Assembly (NCBI RefSeq): GCF_032926325.1 | Contig: NZ_CP136709.1 | Coordinates: forward strand, 2,136,001-2,200,000 | Direction: 5' to 3' | DNA length: 64,000 bases | DNA from: Aestuariibaculum lutulentum | GTDB lineage: Bacteria; Bacteroidota; Bacteroidia; Flavobacteriales; Flavobacteriaceae | In this document: one piece after another, positions 8,901 through 16,976 of the stretch | How the letters are laid out: each line of letters opens with the position of its first letter | How positions within the stretch are numbered: the stretch's first letter is position 1 | Notes under the pieces: model-generated | Told to the model about the DNA's origin: nothing | Database searches by the model: none | Seen by the model: the letters and a program-made list of their open reading frames with translations, nothing else | Program-made: the position numbers and the translations under genes

Positions 8901-9246
8901 GGTTGAAAATATTCGTAAGTACGATTTCAGTAATCAGGATTTAAGAGCATTAACCGAACGTTGGAAAGAACCTGGAGATGAGGCCATGTTTAAAAGTATT
9001 ACCAATTTTGATGCGACACCAATCTCTTCGCGTTTTATTCAAAGAGAAAATGTACTTATTGGGGAGTCCATCAATTTAGGCTATGATTTCAGTAATACCG
9101 GTTTTGTTAAAAGTTTAGGTTTAAGTCAGTTAAGACTTAATGCTTATATGAATGATACATTCCGTCTGTCATCAGTTAAGGTAGAGCGTGGTATCGATTA
9201 TCCGTTTGCTCAAAATGTGTCATTCAGTTTAAATGCAAGGTTCTAA
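5926..9246 (+). CDS. SusC/RagA-type TonB-dependent receptor with STN signalling domain
   Basis: 1106 residues. Signal peptide (~residues 1-42, ending NTLSQ). The STN domain (~45-125) contains VDLLKECI. A carboxypeptidase-regulatory-like barrel-plug extension follows (~128-205; IRGVVKDQSGMPLPGVTI and TDFDGQY). The plug (~210-350) carries the SusC hallmark FILDGFE and a segment ALYGAKAANGVI. The C-terminal beta barrel ends NVSFSLNARF with terminal Phe. It imports a ligand across the outer membrane with a SusD lid using TonB energy. The STN domain links it to FecR. The operon continues into susD 19 nt downstream. The ligand is not readable from sequence; peptides are suggested by the neighbouring peptidases. 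Confidence 0.95.
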   Translation: MKINLINLRALLGKRCLKIMMRTLIFSWCFTVFSLAPSNTLSQNTKIVVDEDKAVTIDQVFSMISHQTDYNFIYSDDLFENMSLVHLKKGKIKIVDLLKECIISNRLNFSISEFNTIIIKKPKLVQETIRGVVKDQSGMPLPGVTILIKGTNKGTTTDFDGQYAVYADDETVLVFSYIGYKTTEIVVGEKTKIDVVLEPDLSELEEVVVTGIVERKRESFTGAVTTVSGEELKAIGNLNIIESLKTLDPSFVIVENNNLGSNPNRIPDIEVRGKTSVSTDNLRDEFGNNPNQPLFILDGFETTLRAIIDLDMSRVASITILKDASSTALYGAKAANGVIVVETVKPKSGKLRIMYNADLRLEMPDLTDYNLMDAEQKLEYEKLSGLYYSADATDQKIFDRRYNTILAEVKRGVDTYWLNEPLQVGITQGHSIYADGGDNVFTYGVGVNYRNLKGVMKGSNRETWGANIDLTYRKDKLNITNRLRVNGYDSNESPYGSFSNFAKANPYFRKTDEEGNITKFLDIDGLFGTSYNNPLYNGTLNVLNNTDNLLLTNNLQAIYSFNSKFRVQSGLQLSKGITTTEVFLPPEHTDFKGANYKQRGSYTNTRTDNFNFRLNTMATYAQVFNEKHSVTTNIRGEVEETSFDRLSVKAVGFPLGTNGNPAYAFSYQPDSKPSTAQSKYRRVNVLASANYAFDNTYFLDATYRLDGSTSFGSNEKYSPFWSAGAGVNLHSAFNINPEVMSQLRLRGNIGSVGNQGFGNLSSVTIYGFEQYVNVFGQAVTVNTLANPDLQWQNTLTTSVGIDMTMFGNRVNATFNAYTKKTDPLVVKIDLPSSTGVYGYPINAGYMDTRGIEAILRVSPIYNPKENFIWTLGLTASALKNEYGGFNNILESLNDQERQNASLIRYTDGYSPDDMWAVESLGIDPGTGREVFQTLDGVPTYVYNSDDVKVMGNSRPTVEGVVSSNLRFKNLSIGVNFRYRVGGDVLNTALFNKVENIRKYDFSNQDLRALTERWKEPGDEAMFKSITNFDATPISSRFIQRENVLIGESINLGYDFSNTGFVKSLGLSQLRLNAYMNDTFRLSSVKVERGIDYPFAQNVSFSLNARF

Positions 9247-9265
9247 CAAAAAAATATAAAAGAAA

Positions 9266-10708
9266 ATGAAAACATATATAAAACATATTTTATGTCTTTG
9301 GTTGTGTATAGGTTTTTTGTCTTGTGACGATTACCTCGATGTACAGCCGGAAGATAAGTTCCTTGAGGAACAATTGTTCAGTACCGAAGAAGGGTTTTAT
9401 ACTGCTTTAAATGGTGTGTATGCCAAAATAGTTTCAGAAAACGGTTATGGTGGCGATTTAACCATGAATACCATTGAGATTATGGCGCAACAATATAATA
9501 TCGACTCCAGACATACAAAATACCCTTATGCCAGTTATAGTTATACTGATGGCGGCGTACAAGGTAAGTTTGATGCCATTTGGACTAACTTATACACGAG
9601 TATTTTAAATGTTAATAACTTACTACTGGGATTAGAGTTATACCCAGATGTTTTGAGTGCAGAAAGAAAGAGTATTGTGGCTGGTGAAGCTTATGCTTTA
9701 AGAGCGATGTTGCATTTCGATTTGTTACGATTATTCGGGCCTGTTTATAGTACAAATGCTCAGGACGATGCCATTCCGTATTACACAGAATCTAAAGCGC
9801 AAATGGCAGAAATGTTAACTGCAGAGCAGGTTATATCAAGGATTTTAGCCGATTTAGATTCAGCAGAAACATTATTGGTCGAAGATCCTGTAAGAGTTAA
9901 CGGTTCTATGAGAAGTGCTGGCAGTGACTTTAGTGCTAACTTTTTTAGATTCAGAAATTTACGTTTAAACTATTTCGCAGTTAAAGCCTTGCAGGCACGA
10001 GTTAACTTATATGCCGAAAATAATCAGGCTGCTTTTGTTGCGGCTAACGCTGTAATAGACGAAGCTACAGAGTTTTTTCCATGGGTAGTTGATGAAGAAA
10101 TTGTTTCTGGAGGGGCCGATATTGATCGTATTTTCTCAACAGAAGTTCTTTTTGCATTAGACAATACAGAACTTTACAATCGCCAAACGCGTTATTTTGA
10201 TGCGAGTCTTGAGTATGATAATATTTTGGCACCTTTAAGAGATCGTTTAGGTGAAGTTTTTGAAAATTACAATCAGGACTATCGTTTTTCGTATTCATGG
10301 TTTATTTCTAATGAAGCATCAAAAGACTATGAAACCTTCTTCAAGTTTGCAGATATAGAAGATAAAGATAAAACCTCAAGGTTTATGCAACCCCTGATTC
10401 GCATGAGTGAAATGTACTATATCGCGGCTGAAACGGCGGAAGATGAGCAAACGGCTTTAGATTATTTAAACACGGTTAGAGAAGAAAGAGGTTTAGGTGA
10501 CGGTACGCAATTAATTCCTGGTGTTGACTTGCAAAATGAAATATTTAAAGAATACAGAAAGGAATTTATAGGAGAGGGACAATTGTTCTTTTACTATAAA
10601 AGAAAGAATATGTCTTCAATTCAAAGTGGAACGACGTCATCAGAAATTGATATGACTGCAGCACAATACGTCGTGCCTCTGCCATTGTCAGAAACAGATT
10701 ATCGCTAA
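9266..10708 (+). CDS. SusD/RagB-type surface lipoprotein
   Basis: 480 residues with lipobox FLSC followed by DDYLDVQPED, the usual start of mature SusD proteins. Tetratricopeptide-like helices follow, with GEAYALRAMLHFDLLRLFG typical of the family. The C-terminal part has MYYIAAETAED and the family-like YRKEFIGEGQLFFYYKR. It forms the hinged lid over the SusC barrel and captures ligand outside the cell. It is 19 nt after susC and 18 nt before the DUF4843 gene, so it sits in one operon. Confidence 0.95.
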   Translation: MKTYIKHILCLWLCIGFLSCDDYLDVQPEDKFLEEQLFSTEEGFYTALNGVYAKIVSENGYGGDLTMNTIEIMAQQYNIDSRHTKYPYASYSYTDGGVQGKFDAIWTNLYTSILNVNNLLLGLELYPDVLSAERKSIVAGEAYALRAMLHFDLLRLFGPVYSTNAQDDAIPYYTESKAQMAEMLTAEQVISRILADLDSAETLLVEDPVRVNGSMRSAGSDFSANFFRFRNLRLNYFAVKALQARVNLYAENNQAAFVAANAVIDEATEFFPWVVDEEIVSGGADIDRIFSTEVLFALDNTELYNRQTRYFDASLEYDNILAPLRDRLGEVFENYNQDYRFSYSWFISNEASKDYETFFKFADIEDKDKTSRFMQPLIRMSEMYYIAAETAEDEQTALDYLNTVREERGLGDGTQLIPGVDLQNEIFKEYRKEFIGEGQLFFYYKRKNMSSIQSGTTSSEIDMTAAQYVVPLPLSETDYR

Positions 10709-10726
10709 TTAATAAAACTTCAGAAT

Positions 10727-11515
10727 ATGAAAAATATTATAAAAATAATTACAGTATCATTATCTGTAGTACTAACATTTCTTTCATGTGGAAATGACGA
10801 AATTATGGGTTTTGAAGGGAAGGATGTTATTTATTATAAATGGGCTGTAGAAAGTCTTAACCCGTTGGTTCTTAATCCAGATTATATAGATAGCACTTCA
10901 ATAACTTTTGCTTATGAACTTCCGGAAGTAAAGCAGTTAACCTACGAAATTCCAATCAAAGTACAGGGTTCAGTTAAGTATTTTGATAGAGAAGTAAGTG
11001 TTTCTGTTGTAAGTAGTTCTACAGCTCAGGAAGGTGTACATTTTACATTACCAGACAAAGTGGTGATTAAGGCAGACAGTATTAATGGTTATTTGCCGGT
11101 AACTCTGCTTAGAACAGATGATATGAAAGAGCAGGAGTTATCATTAAAATTGAAATTAGAAGAGAATGAAAATTTCAATAATAATTTACTTGAAACCAAC
11201 AAGGTGCTTAACGGAGATCGTTTGGTGAGTTATACTGAATTTGAAATTGCGGTTTCAGATATTTTAACGCAACCTCAATACTGGCCAACAGCGTATTTAG
11301 GCGATTATTCAGAGAAAAAACTTTATCTGTGGGCTGAGGTTTTAGAAGTGCCTGTTCCGGATTGGAATAAAGTTAATCCGCAAACCGATTTAACATTTCG
11401 TGCATCAGCATCGGTCTTTAAACAGTATTTAACAATTCAGGAATTACGTGGTACACCGGTGTTGGAAGATGACGGAACGCCTATGACTTTAGGGCCTTAT
11501 GCTGCTTATTTATAA
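10727..11515 (+). CDS. DUF4843-type lipoprotein, second copy (complete)
   Basis: 262 residues with lipobox FLSC and mature start GNDEIMGFEGKD. The middle is an Ig-like/beta-rich region (VSSSTAQEGVHFTLPDKV) and the C-terminus matches the fragment at 1-402. It lies directly after susD and 16 nt before the PKD-like gene. It is probably an extra surface subunit of the SusCD complex. From memory, the B. thetaiotaomicron oligopeptide-binding complex BT2261-BT2264 also has two additional lipoproteins; whether these are the same families must be checked. Confidence 0.88.
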   Translation: MKNIIKIITVSLSVVLTFLSCGNDEIMGFEGKDVIYYKWAVESLNPLVLNPDYIDSTSITFAYELPEVKQLTYEIPIKVQGSVKYFDREVSVSVVSSSTAQEGVHFTLPDKVVIKADSINGYLPVTLLRTDDMKEQELSLKLKLEENENFNNNLLETNKVLNGDRLVSYTEFEIAVSDILTQPQYWPTAYLGDYSEKKLYLWAEVLEVPVPDWNKVNPQTDLTFRASASVFKQYLTIQELRGTPVLEDDGTPMTLGPYAAYL

Positions 11516-11531
11516 CTTAAAATTAAAGAAT

Positions 11532-13037
11532 ATGTCAAATTATATAAAATTTAAACACGCTATTGTTTTAGTAATGGTTTTGATGTTTTCCGCTTGTATG
11601 GAAGATGAAGGAAACTATGATTATATAGAAATTAATGAGGTTAGTATTGACGGATTGCCAGACAATTATGAAGTGCTTCAGTTGGATTATTTTAATATTG
11701 TTCCAGAACTCAGTTTTACTTTAGATGAGAATGAACAGGGAAAATATTCTTATAAGTGGGAAGCCATCCAAACTTTAAATGTTATTGGGGGAGATAAGGT
11801 TTTTGAGTTGTCTACCGAAAGAGATTTGTTGGAAAGAGTAACATTAACACCAGGTGAATACGAACTTTATTATACAGTAAAGGACTTAACAACCGAATTA
11901 GAGGTTCATAAAAAATTTAAACTAAAGGTAGTAACTGGTTTTTCAGAAGGATGGTTATTGTTAAGTGATACCAATAATGGAGCAAGATTAGATATGGTGT
12001 CTAAAGTAGGGGGAGAATTTAATCCTATTTATAATGTGTTGGAAGGTTCTGGTATAGAATTATCTGGTACAGCCGATTTTGTTTACACCTACCCTTATAA
12101 ACCCAACTTTTATGGTATTTACGTATCTACTTCAGGAAATGGAACGATAAAATTAGAACCGGACACCTTTGAGTGGAAGTCAATTTATAATTTATCGAGT
12201 GAATTTGTTACCTCGCAACCAACAGATTTAAGGGCCGATAAAGTAATGGGGACATTATTTAATTGGGGATATGCAAATGTTGGAGGAGATCTCTATCATT
12301 ATTACAATGCGCTTGGTAAATTTTATGGTGTAAAAGTAAATTATATAGACAATGAACCTTTTGAGGCGTCTCCTATCTCGTGCATGGAGTTAACTTATGG
12401 AGGTTATGCTATGTTTTACGATAATACCAATAAACGTTTTGTTAGAAATTCGCAATTCGGTGTTTCTTCGGTTATGCCTAATCCTGCTCCGGAGTCAAGG
12501 TTGTTCGATTATACAACAGGCAAGGATATATTGTATATGGTAAATAATACATTTGGCGGTGATTTTTATTATAGTAACATATTTGCTTTGTTAAAAGACC
12601 CGGCAACTAGTAAGTCTTATGTTGCTCAGTTTATAAGTTGGAGTGGGCAGCAAAAACATTACAGCGAAATTGAAGCGACCGATTTTGACAAGGCAACGAC
12701 TTACGCTATTAGTCCAAATTATGGGTATTTATTCTACGCTGTAGGTAGTAAGCTGTATCAATATGATATTTTCACTAAACAAACCAAACTGATGGAAGAT
12801 TTGGGAAGTGAAGAAATAACATTAATAAAATTTGAACCATTTTTAAGTTGGTGGAATCCTGTTTATGCTGGTATGGATAAAAAATTAATTGTTTGCAGTT
12901 ATGACCCTTCTGAGCAAGATGGTTCAAACGGAGCGATGCGATTATATTATGTGCCCGAGGTTAATAAACAAATAGAGTTAGAAGCAACTTATACCGGTTT
13001 TGGTAAAATTAAAAGTATAGCTTATCGAGAGAGATAA
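11532..13037 (+). CDS. PKD-like domain lipoprotein (SusCD-associated), second copy
   Basis: 501 residues from the ATG at 11532. A start at 11499 would overlap the upstream gene and push the signal peptide inside, so 11532 is preferred: it gives the signal MSNYIKFKHAIVLVMVLMF with lipobox FSAC. PKD-like N-terminal part, then a long beta-rich region paralogous to 413-1897. It is the last gene of the sigma/anti-sigma/SusC/SusD/DUF4843/PKD locus and is followed by a terminator. Predicted surface-exposed accessory of the transporter. Confidence 0.88.
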   Translation: MSNYIKFKHAIVLVMVLMFSACMEDEGNYDYIEINEVSIDGLPDNYEVLQLDYFNIVPELSFTLDENEQGKYSYKWEAIQTLNVIGGDKVFELSTERDLLERVTLTPGEYELYYTVKDLTTELEVHKKFKLKVVTGFSEGWLLLSDTNNGARLDMVSKVGGEFNPIYNVLEGSGIELSGTADFVYTYPYKPNFYGIYVSTSGNGTIKLEPDTFEWKSIYNLSSEFVTSQPTDLRADKVMGTLFNWGYANVGGDLYHYYNALGKFYGVKVNYIDNEPFEASPISCMELTYGGYAMFYDNTNKRFVRNSQFGVSSVMPNPAPESRLFDYTTGKDILYMVNNTFGGDFYYSNIFALLKDPATSKSYVAQFISWSGQQKHYSEIEATDFDKATTYAISPNYGYLFYAVGSKLYQYDIFTKQTKLMEDLGSEEITLIKFEPFLSWWNPVYAGMDKKLIVCSYDPSEQDGSNGAMRLYYVPEVNKQIELEATYTGFGKIKSIAYRER

Positions 13038-13060
13038 GTTTTGTTAGTCACTCTTTCAAA

Positions 13061-13094
13061 AAAGGGTAACTCATTTTAGAGTTGCCCTTTTTTT
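13061..13094 (+). terminator. Terminator closing the SusCD locus
   Basis: Stem AAAGGGTAACTC/GAGTTGCCCTTT with one G-T pair, six-nt loop, then a T-run. It follows the second PKD-like gene by 23 nt. Confidence 0.85.
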
Positions 13095-13274
13095 AATTAT
13101 TAAGTTCATTAGCTATTTAAAAATAAATTCTCTTTCTCGCTGAAAAATCTTTAAAAAAGTCACCAATAATCTTAAAAAAATAAAATTTAACATATTCTTA
13201 ATAAGGGTAACATAAAAAAAATGCGTCATACAAGTGTTAGTCGTTAGGATTAAAAAGATAATTATAAGTTGAAA

Positions 13275-13352
13275 ATGAGAGCGTTTTGGAAAATTTTATC
13301 CAAAATTGCTAAGTTGTTGAAGAAGAGATTTTTAAAATTAACAAAAGATTAA
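13275..13352 (+). CDS. Possible 25-residue cationic amphipathic peptide
   Basis: An ATG-to-TAA reading frame of 25 codons in a gap otherwise lacking genes. It begins MRAFWKILSKIAKLLKK and continues RFLKLTKD. Lysines at 6, 10, 13, 17, 21 and 24 fall every 3-4 residues, with Phe/Trp/Ile/Leu filling the opposite face, so it would form a strongly amphipathic positive helix. There is no clear promoter box or ribosome site. AT-rich DNA easily yields Lys/Leu/Ile codons, so this may be chance. If real, it could be a membrane-active or toxin-like peptide (inference). Confidence 0.25.
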   Translation: MRAFWKILSKIAKLLKKRFLKLTKD

Positions 13353-13423
13353 CAACACCCTTATGAATTTCTGCGTCTTTATTAATGTAGATGTTAACTA
13401 AGATGGCATTTATTTTTCATATT

Positions 13424-13498
13424 TAATTTTGTTTGAGTTAGTCGTTTAAACAAATTGAAGGAAAGGTAAAGAGGGCTGTTTAATACGGCCCTCTTTTA
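13424..13498 (+). ncRNA. Candidate small RNA upstream of M16 peptidase gene
   Basis: An exact -7 box TAATTTTG (13424-13431) is followed ~37 nt later by a terminator: stem AAAGAGGGC/GCCCTCTTT at 13468-13496, with a T-rich tail. No protein frame fits. Transcription would start near 13437 and give ~60 nt. The 5' part contains GTTAGTCGTT, which also occurs at 13236-13245. No convincing -33 TTG is visible. Confidence 0.4.
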
Positions 13499-13688
13499 TT
13501 AAAACTTTCTTAAAACTAATCTTAAATTATATTCAAAGTTTTAGTTTTGGCTGGTTTAAAATTGTAAGGGAAATGTTCGTAGTAAGTTTCTTTATTTTTA
13601 ATAAAAGGTTAAAAATGAGAAAAACTATAATAAATGTTGAACTTTTATTAAACAAATAATAATTAACCAATTGTAAACACAAAATTAA
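13499..13688 (+). other. Gap before M16 peptidase gene; nothing clear
   Basis: AT-rich leader region with no exact -7 box, no stable hairpin and no plausible small gene that I can support. It presumably holds the promoter for the M16-DsbD genes. The part from 13095 to 13423 likewise holds only the possible peptide at 13275. Confidence 0.4.
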
Positions 13689-16487
13689 ATGAAGACAGTT
13701 TTATCGTATGTTCTAGTAGTAGCATCTGTTTTTTGTGTAACCGCACAAGATTTAAGTCAGCCCTTACCAGTAGATCAAAGTATAAAAAAAGGAGTTTTAC
13801 CTAATGGTATGACTTATTATATAAAAAGTACCGATGTTGTTAAAGACGCAGCGAGCTACTATATCATTCAAAATGTAGGTTCCATTTTAGAAAACGAAAA
13901 CCAACGCGGTTTGGCTCACTTCTTAGAGCATATGGCGTTTAACGGAACCGAACACTTTCCAGGAAAAGGTATTTTAAATACATTACAAAAACACGGTGCT
14001 GTTTTTGGAAAAGACATTAACGCTTACACATCGTTTGACGAAACGGTTTATAACTTAAGCAATATTCCAACTAAAGATGGTTTAGTAGATACTTCTTTAA
14101 CTGTTTTACAAGATTGGTCTAATTATTTATTACTTACCGATGAGGAAATTGATAATGAGCGTGGTGTAATTAAAGAAGAATGGCGTACGCGTCAAAATGG
14201 GCAAATGCGTTTATATGAGGTTTCAATGCCTATTACTTACAACCATGCCAAATACGCAGATAGAATGCCGATTGGCTTAATGTCGGTTGTAGAAGGTTTT
14301 GAATACAAAGCCTTACGCGATTTTTATCATGATTGGTATAGAACAGATTTACAGGCGATCGCTGTTATTGGAGATATAGATGTTGCTGAAATTGAACAAA
14401 AAATAATCGACAGATTCTCAAAGATTCCTGCAGTAGAAAATCCTAAAGAGCGTTATACGGTAGATATTCCAGACAATGAAGATATGATGTTTAGCTTTGG
14501 TATGGATCCAGAGGTATCTTCAGCGTCTATTTCATTCGGTATTCGTCATAAAAAGTCTTTGGCAGATGAAACCGTTGCCGATTTAAAACAATCTTTATTA
14601 GAAAGTATGGCCATTAGTGCGCTTTCTTCAAGAATTAGAGAAGTGTCACAAAAGCCGGAAGCTACATTTTTATCTGGTAGAGTAGGTTATAGTGGTCTGT
14701 CTAGAACGTCTAAGGTTTTTAGTATGAGTATTTACCCTAAGCCAAATCAGCAAAAGGAAGCTTTAAAAGAAGTGTTGACTGAAGTTGTTAGAGCTGTGAA
14801 GTTTGGTTATACGCAATCTGAAATAGACCGTGCTATTACCATTTTCGATAACTCTTACCAGAACCAAATTGCTAAGAAAGACGATAAAGGTCATAAAAGT
14901 ATAGAAAGTGCTATTCAAAGCAACTATTTGTCTAACTCAACCATTTCTGATGTTGAGAAAGAATACGAAATAGCAAAACAGTTATTTGCTAAAATTACGG
15001 CAGAAGATGTGCATAACACGATTAAAAGACTTTATGCAAAGCATAACCGTTTTGTAAATGTTACGGGTGTTGAAGGTCAAGATAATATTACAGAAACCGA
15101 AGTAAGACAAATTATTGCATCTGTAGAAAACGATAATACTATTGAAGCATATACAGAGGCTTTAGAAGGAAAAACTTTGGTTTCAGATTTAAATATTGTT
15201 CCTGGGTCAATTAGTAAAATATCTCATGAAGATAAAGTTGGAGCAACCACCTTTGTTTTAAGCAATGGCGTAAAGGTTCACTACAAGTTTGTTGATAAAC
15301 AAAAGGATATCGTATCGTTAAATGCTGTTAGCTACGGTGGAGAGTCTTTATTAAGCGATGCCGATTTAGTTTCAGCTAACTTTGTAACAGGTATGGTAAG
15401 TATGTCTGGATTAGGTGATTTCAATGCAACCGATTTAAAAAAGGTGCTTGCAGGAAAAACAGCTAATGTTAAAGTTGGACTTGGTGATATTTCTGAATCT
15501 GTTTCAGGTAGTTCAAATACCAAAGATGTAGAAACCATGTTGCAGTTAGTGCACGTGTACTTTGTTAAACCTCGTTTCGATGAGAATGCTTACAAAGTTT
15601 TAGAAAGTAATCTTGATAACTACTTATTAAGAAGAGGTAAAGATATAGGTGAGAAAATGAAAGACAGTCTTACTTATGCCCTTTACGGAAAAAATAACCC
15701 AAAAAAGCGTATTTTTGACCAGAAATATATAGACGAAGTATCGTTCGATAGAATTAAAGCTATTTACGCCGATAGATTTGCTGATGCTTCAGATTTCGAG
15801 TTCTTTATAGTAGGTGATGTAAAAGAAGAGCAATTAAAACCGCTTTTAGAAAAATATATTGCCAGCTTACCTACACACAATACAAAAGAGAGTTATAAAG
15901 ATAATTCAGTAGAGTGGGTTGCTAATACTATCGATAAAGATATTTACATTGCTATGGAAGATCCTAAAGCAAGTGTAAATGTGGTTTACAAAAAGGAAAT
16001 GCCTTATGTTAAGAAAAATGCTGTTTATACAAGTGTTTTAGGAGATATGTTGCAATTACGTGTTACAGAAACCGTAAGAGAATCTGAAGGGGGAGCCTAT
16101 AGCCCAAGAGCAGGAGCAAGTTTTTCAAGAGAACCTCAATCTGCTGCTTACGTGAGCTTTAGCTTTGATTGTAACCCGGATATGGCAGACCGTTTGGTTG
16201 ATATTGTGAAAAACGAATTGCAAAAAATTGCAAATGGCACAATTAATGAAGAAGACTTAAACAAAACAAGAACAAACTACCTGAAAGAAAACGAGCAGGC
16301 AAAAGATAACAATGGTTACGACATGGCTATGCTTACCAGATATTTCAGATATAATGAAAATATTAACGATCCTAAGAATTTTGTAGACATCGTTAAAAAC
16401 ATGACAGCAAAAGACATTCAAAAAATGGCTAAGCAAATTCTTAAAGGTGGTAAGTCATACGAAATCATATTTAAACCAAAACAATAA
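13689..16487 (+). CDS. M16 (pitrilysin/insulinase-like) zinc peptidase, exported
   Basis: 932 residues with a signal peptide (cleavage after VTAQ, ~residue 20). The inverted zinc motif H77-F-L-E80-H81 is present, with E157 (in NERGVIKEEW) placed 76 residues after H81 as the third ligand. The second half (~residues 510-932) is the inactive M16 repeat that closes the clamshell chamber, with the family-like RxSEGGAYSPRAGAS. M16 enzymes digest peptides and small unfolded proteins. It is 26 nt upstream of the DsbD-type genes, suggesting coordinated handling of periplasmic peptides. Confidence 0.95.
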   Translation: MKTVLSYVLVVASVFCVTAQDLSQPLPVDQSIKKGVLPNGMTYYIKSTDVVKDAASYYIIQNVGSILENENQRGLAHFLEHMAFNGTEHFPGKGILNTLQKHGAVFGKDINAYTSFDETVYNLSNIPTKDGLVDTSLTVLQDWSNYLLLTDEEIDNERGVIKEEWRTRQNGQMRLYEVSMPITYNHAKYADRMPIGLMSVVEGFEYKALRDFYHDWYRTDLQAIAVIGDIDVAEIEQKIIDRFSKIPAVENPKERYTVDIPDNEDMMFSFGMDPEVSSASISFGIRHKKSLADETVADLKQSLLESMAISALSSRIREVSQKPEATFLSGRVGYSGLSRTSKVFSMSIYPKPNQQKEALKEVLTEVVRAVKFGYTQSEIDRAITIFDNSYQNQIAKKDDKGHKSIESAIQSNYLSNSTISDVEKEYEIAKQLFAKITAEDVHNTIKRLYAKHNRFVNVTGVEGQDNITETEVRQIIASVENDNTIEAYTEALEGKTLVSDLNIVPGSISKISHEDKVGATTFVLSNGVKVHYKFVDKQKDIVSLNAVSYGGESLLSDADLVSANFVTGMVSMSGLGDFNATDLKKVLAGKTANVKVGLGDISESVSGSSNTKDVETMLQLVHVYFVKPRFDENAYKVLESNLDNYLLRRGKDIGEKMKDSLTYALYGKNNPKKRIFDQKYIDEVSFDRIKAIYADRFADASDFEFFIVGDVKEEQLKPLLEKYIASLPTHNTKESYKDNSVEWVANTIDKDIYIAMEDPKASVNVVYKKEMPYVKKNAVYTSVLGDMLQLRVTETVRESEGGAYSPRAGASFSREPQSAAYVSFSFDCNPDMADRLVDIVKNELQKIANGTINEEDLNKTRTNYLKENEQAKDNNGYDMAMLTRYFRYNENINDPKNFVDIVKNMTAKDIQKMAKQILKGGKSYEIIFKPKQ

Positions 16488-16512
16488 AACTAATTCTTAA
16501 CAATTAATACAC

Positions 16513-16959
16513 ATGAAAAAAGTATTTTTATTTTTTGCTTTATTGGCAGCATTTGTAGGGCAAGCACAGATATTAGAGCCGGTAAAATGGAGCACTTCAG
16601 TAAATAAAATATCAGCTACAGAATACGAATTAGTGGCGACAGCTACAATCGATGCAGGATGGCACTTATATTCTCAAAATGTTCCGCAAGACGGACCAAT
16701 TCCAACTAGTTTTGCTTACGAAGGAAACGCAAATTACCTTAAAAAAGGAAATACTGTTGAAGGAGAAGGGCACACTATTCAGGACCCAATTTTCGAAATG
16801 GAGATCACATATTTCGAGAAGAAAGCAGATTTTAAACAACGTATTAAATTAAAAGGAAAAGCCCCGTTTGAAGTAAAAGGTACTGTTGAATTCATGGTTT
16901 GTGATGATAGCAGATGTTTACCTCCTACAGAAGTAGACTTAGTATTCAACGTAAAATAA
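16513..16959 (+). CDS. Stand-alone DsbD N-terminal (alpha) domain protein
   Basis: 148 residues with signal peptide (…FVGQAQ). The whole mature protein is one DsbD-alpha/DsbC-like domain, with the redox cysteines in VCDDSRCLPP. It is a close paralogue of the alpha domain of the next gene: ILEPVKWSTSV, GWHLYSQNVP, EGHTIQDP and the cysteine motif are shared almost unchanged. No transmembrane or gamma domain is present. It lies 17 nt before full-length dsbD. It may act as an additional periplasmic electron carrier accepting from the DsbD membrane domain (inference). Confidence 0.9.
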   Translation: MKKVFLFFALLAAFVGQAQILEPVKWSTSVNKISATEYELVATATIDAGWHLYSQNVPQDGPIPTSFAYEGNANYLKKGNTVEGEGHTIQDPIFEMEITYFEKKADFKQRIKLKGKAPFEVKGTVEFMVCDDSRCLPPTEVDLVFNVK

Positions 16960-16976
16960 TTTTTTGAAAATTTAAA

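Noticed and set aside
11499..11531. Earlier start for the second PKD-like lipoprotein
   Set aside because: It overlaps the upstream stop and would bury the signal peptide; ATG at 11532 gives a normal lipoprotein signal.
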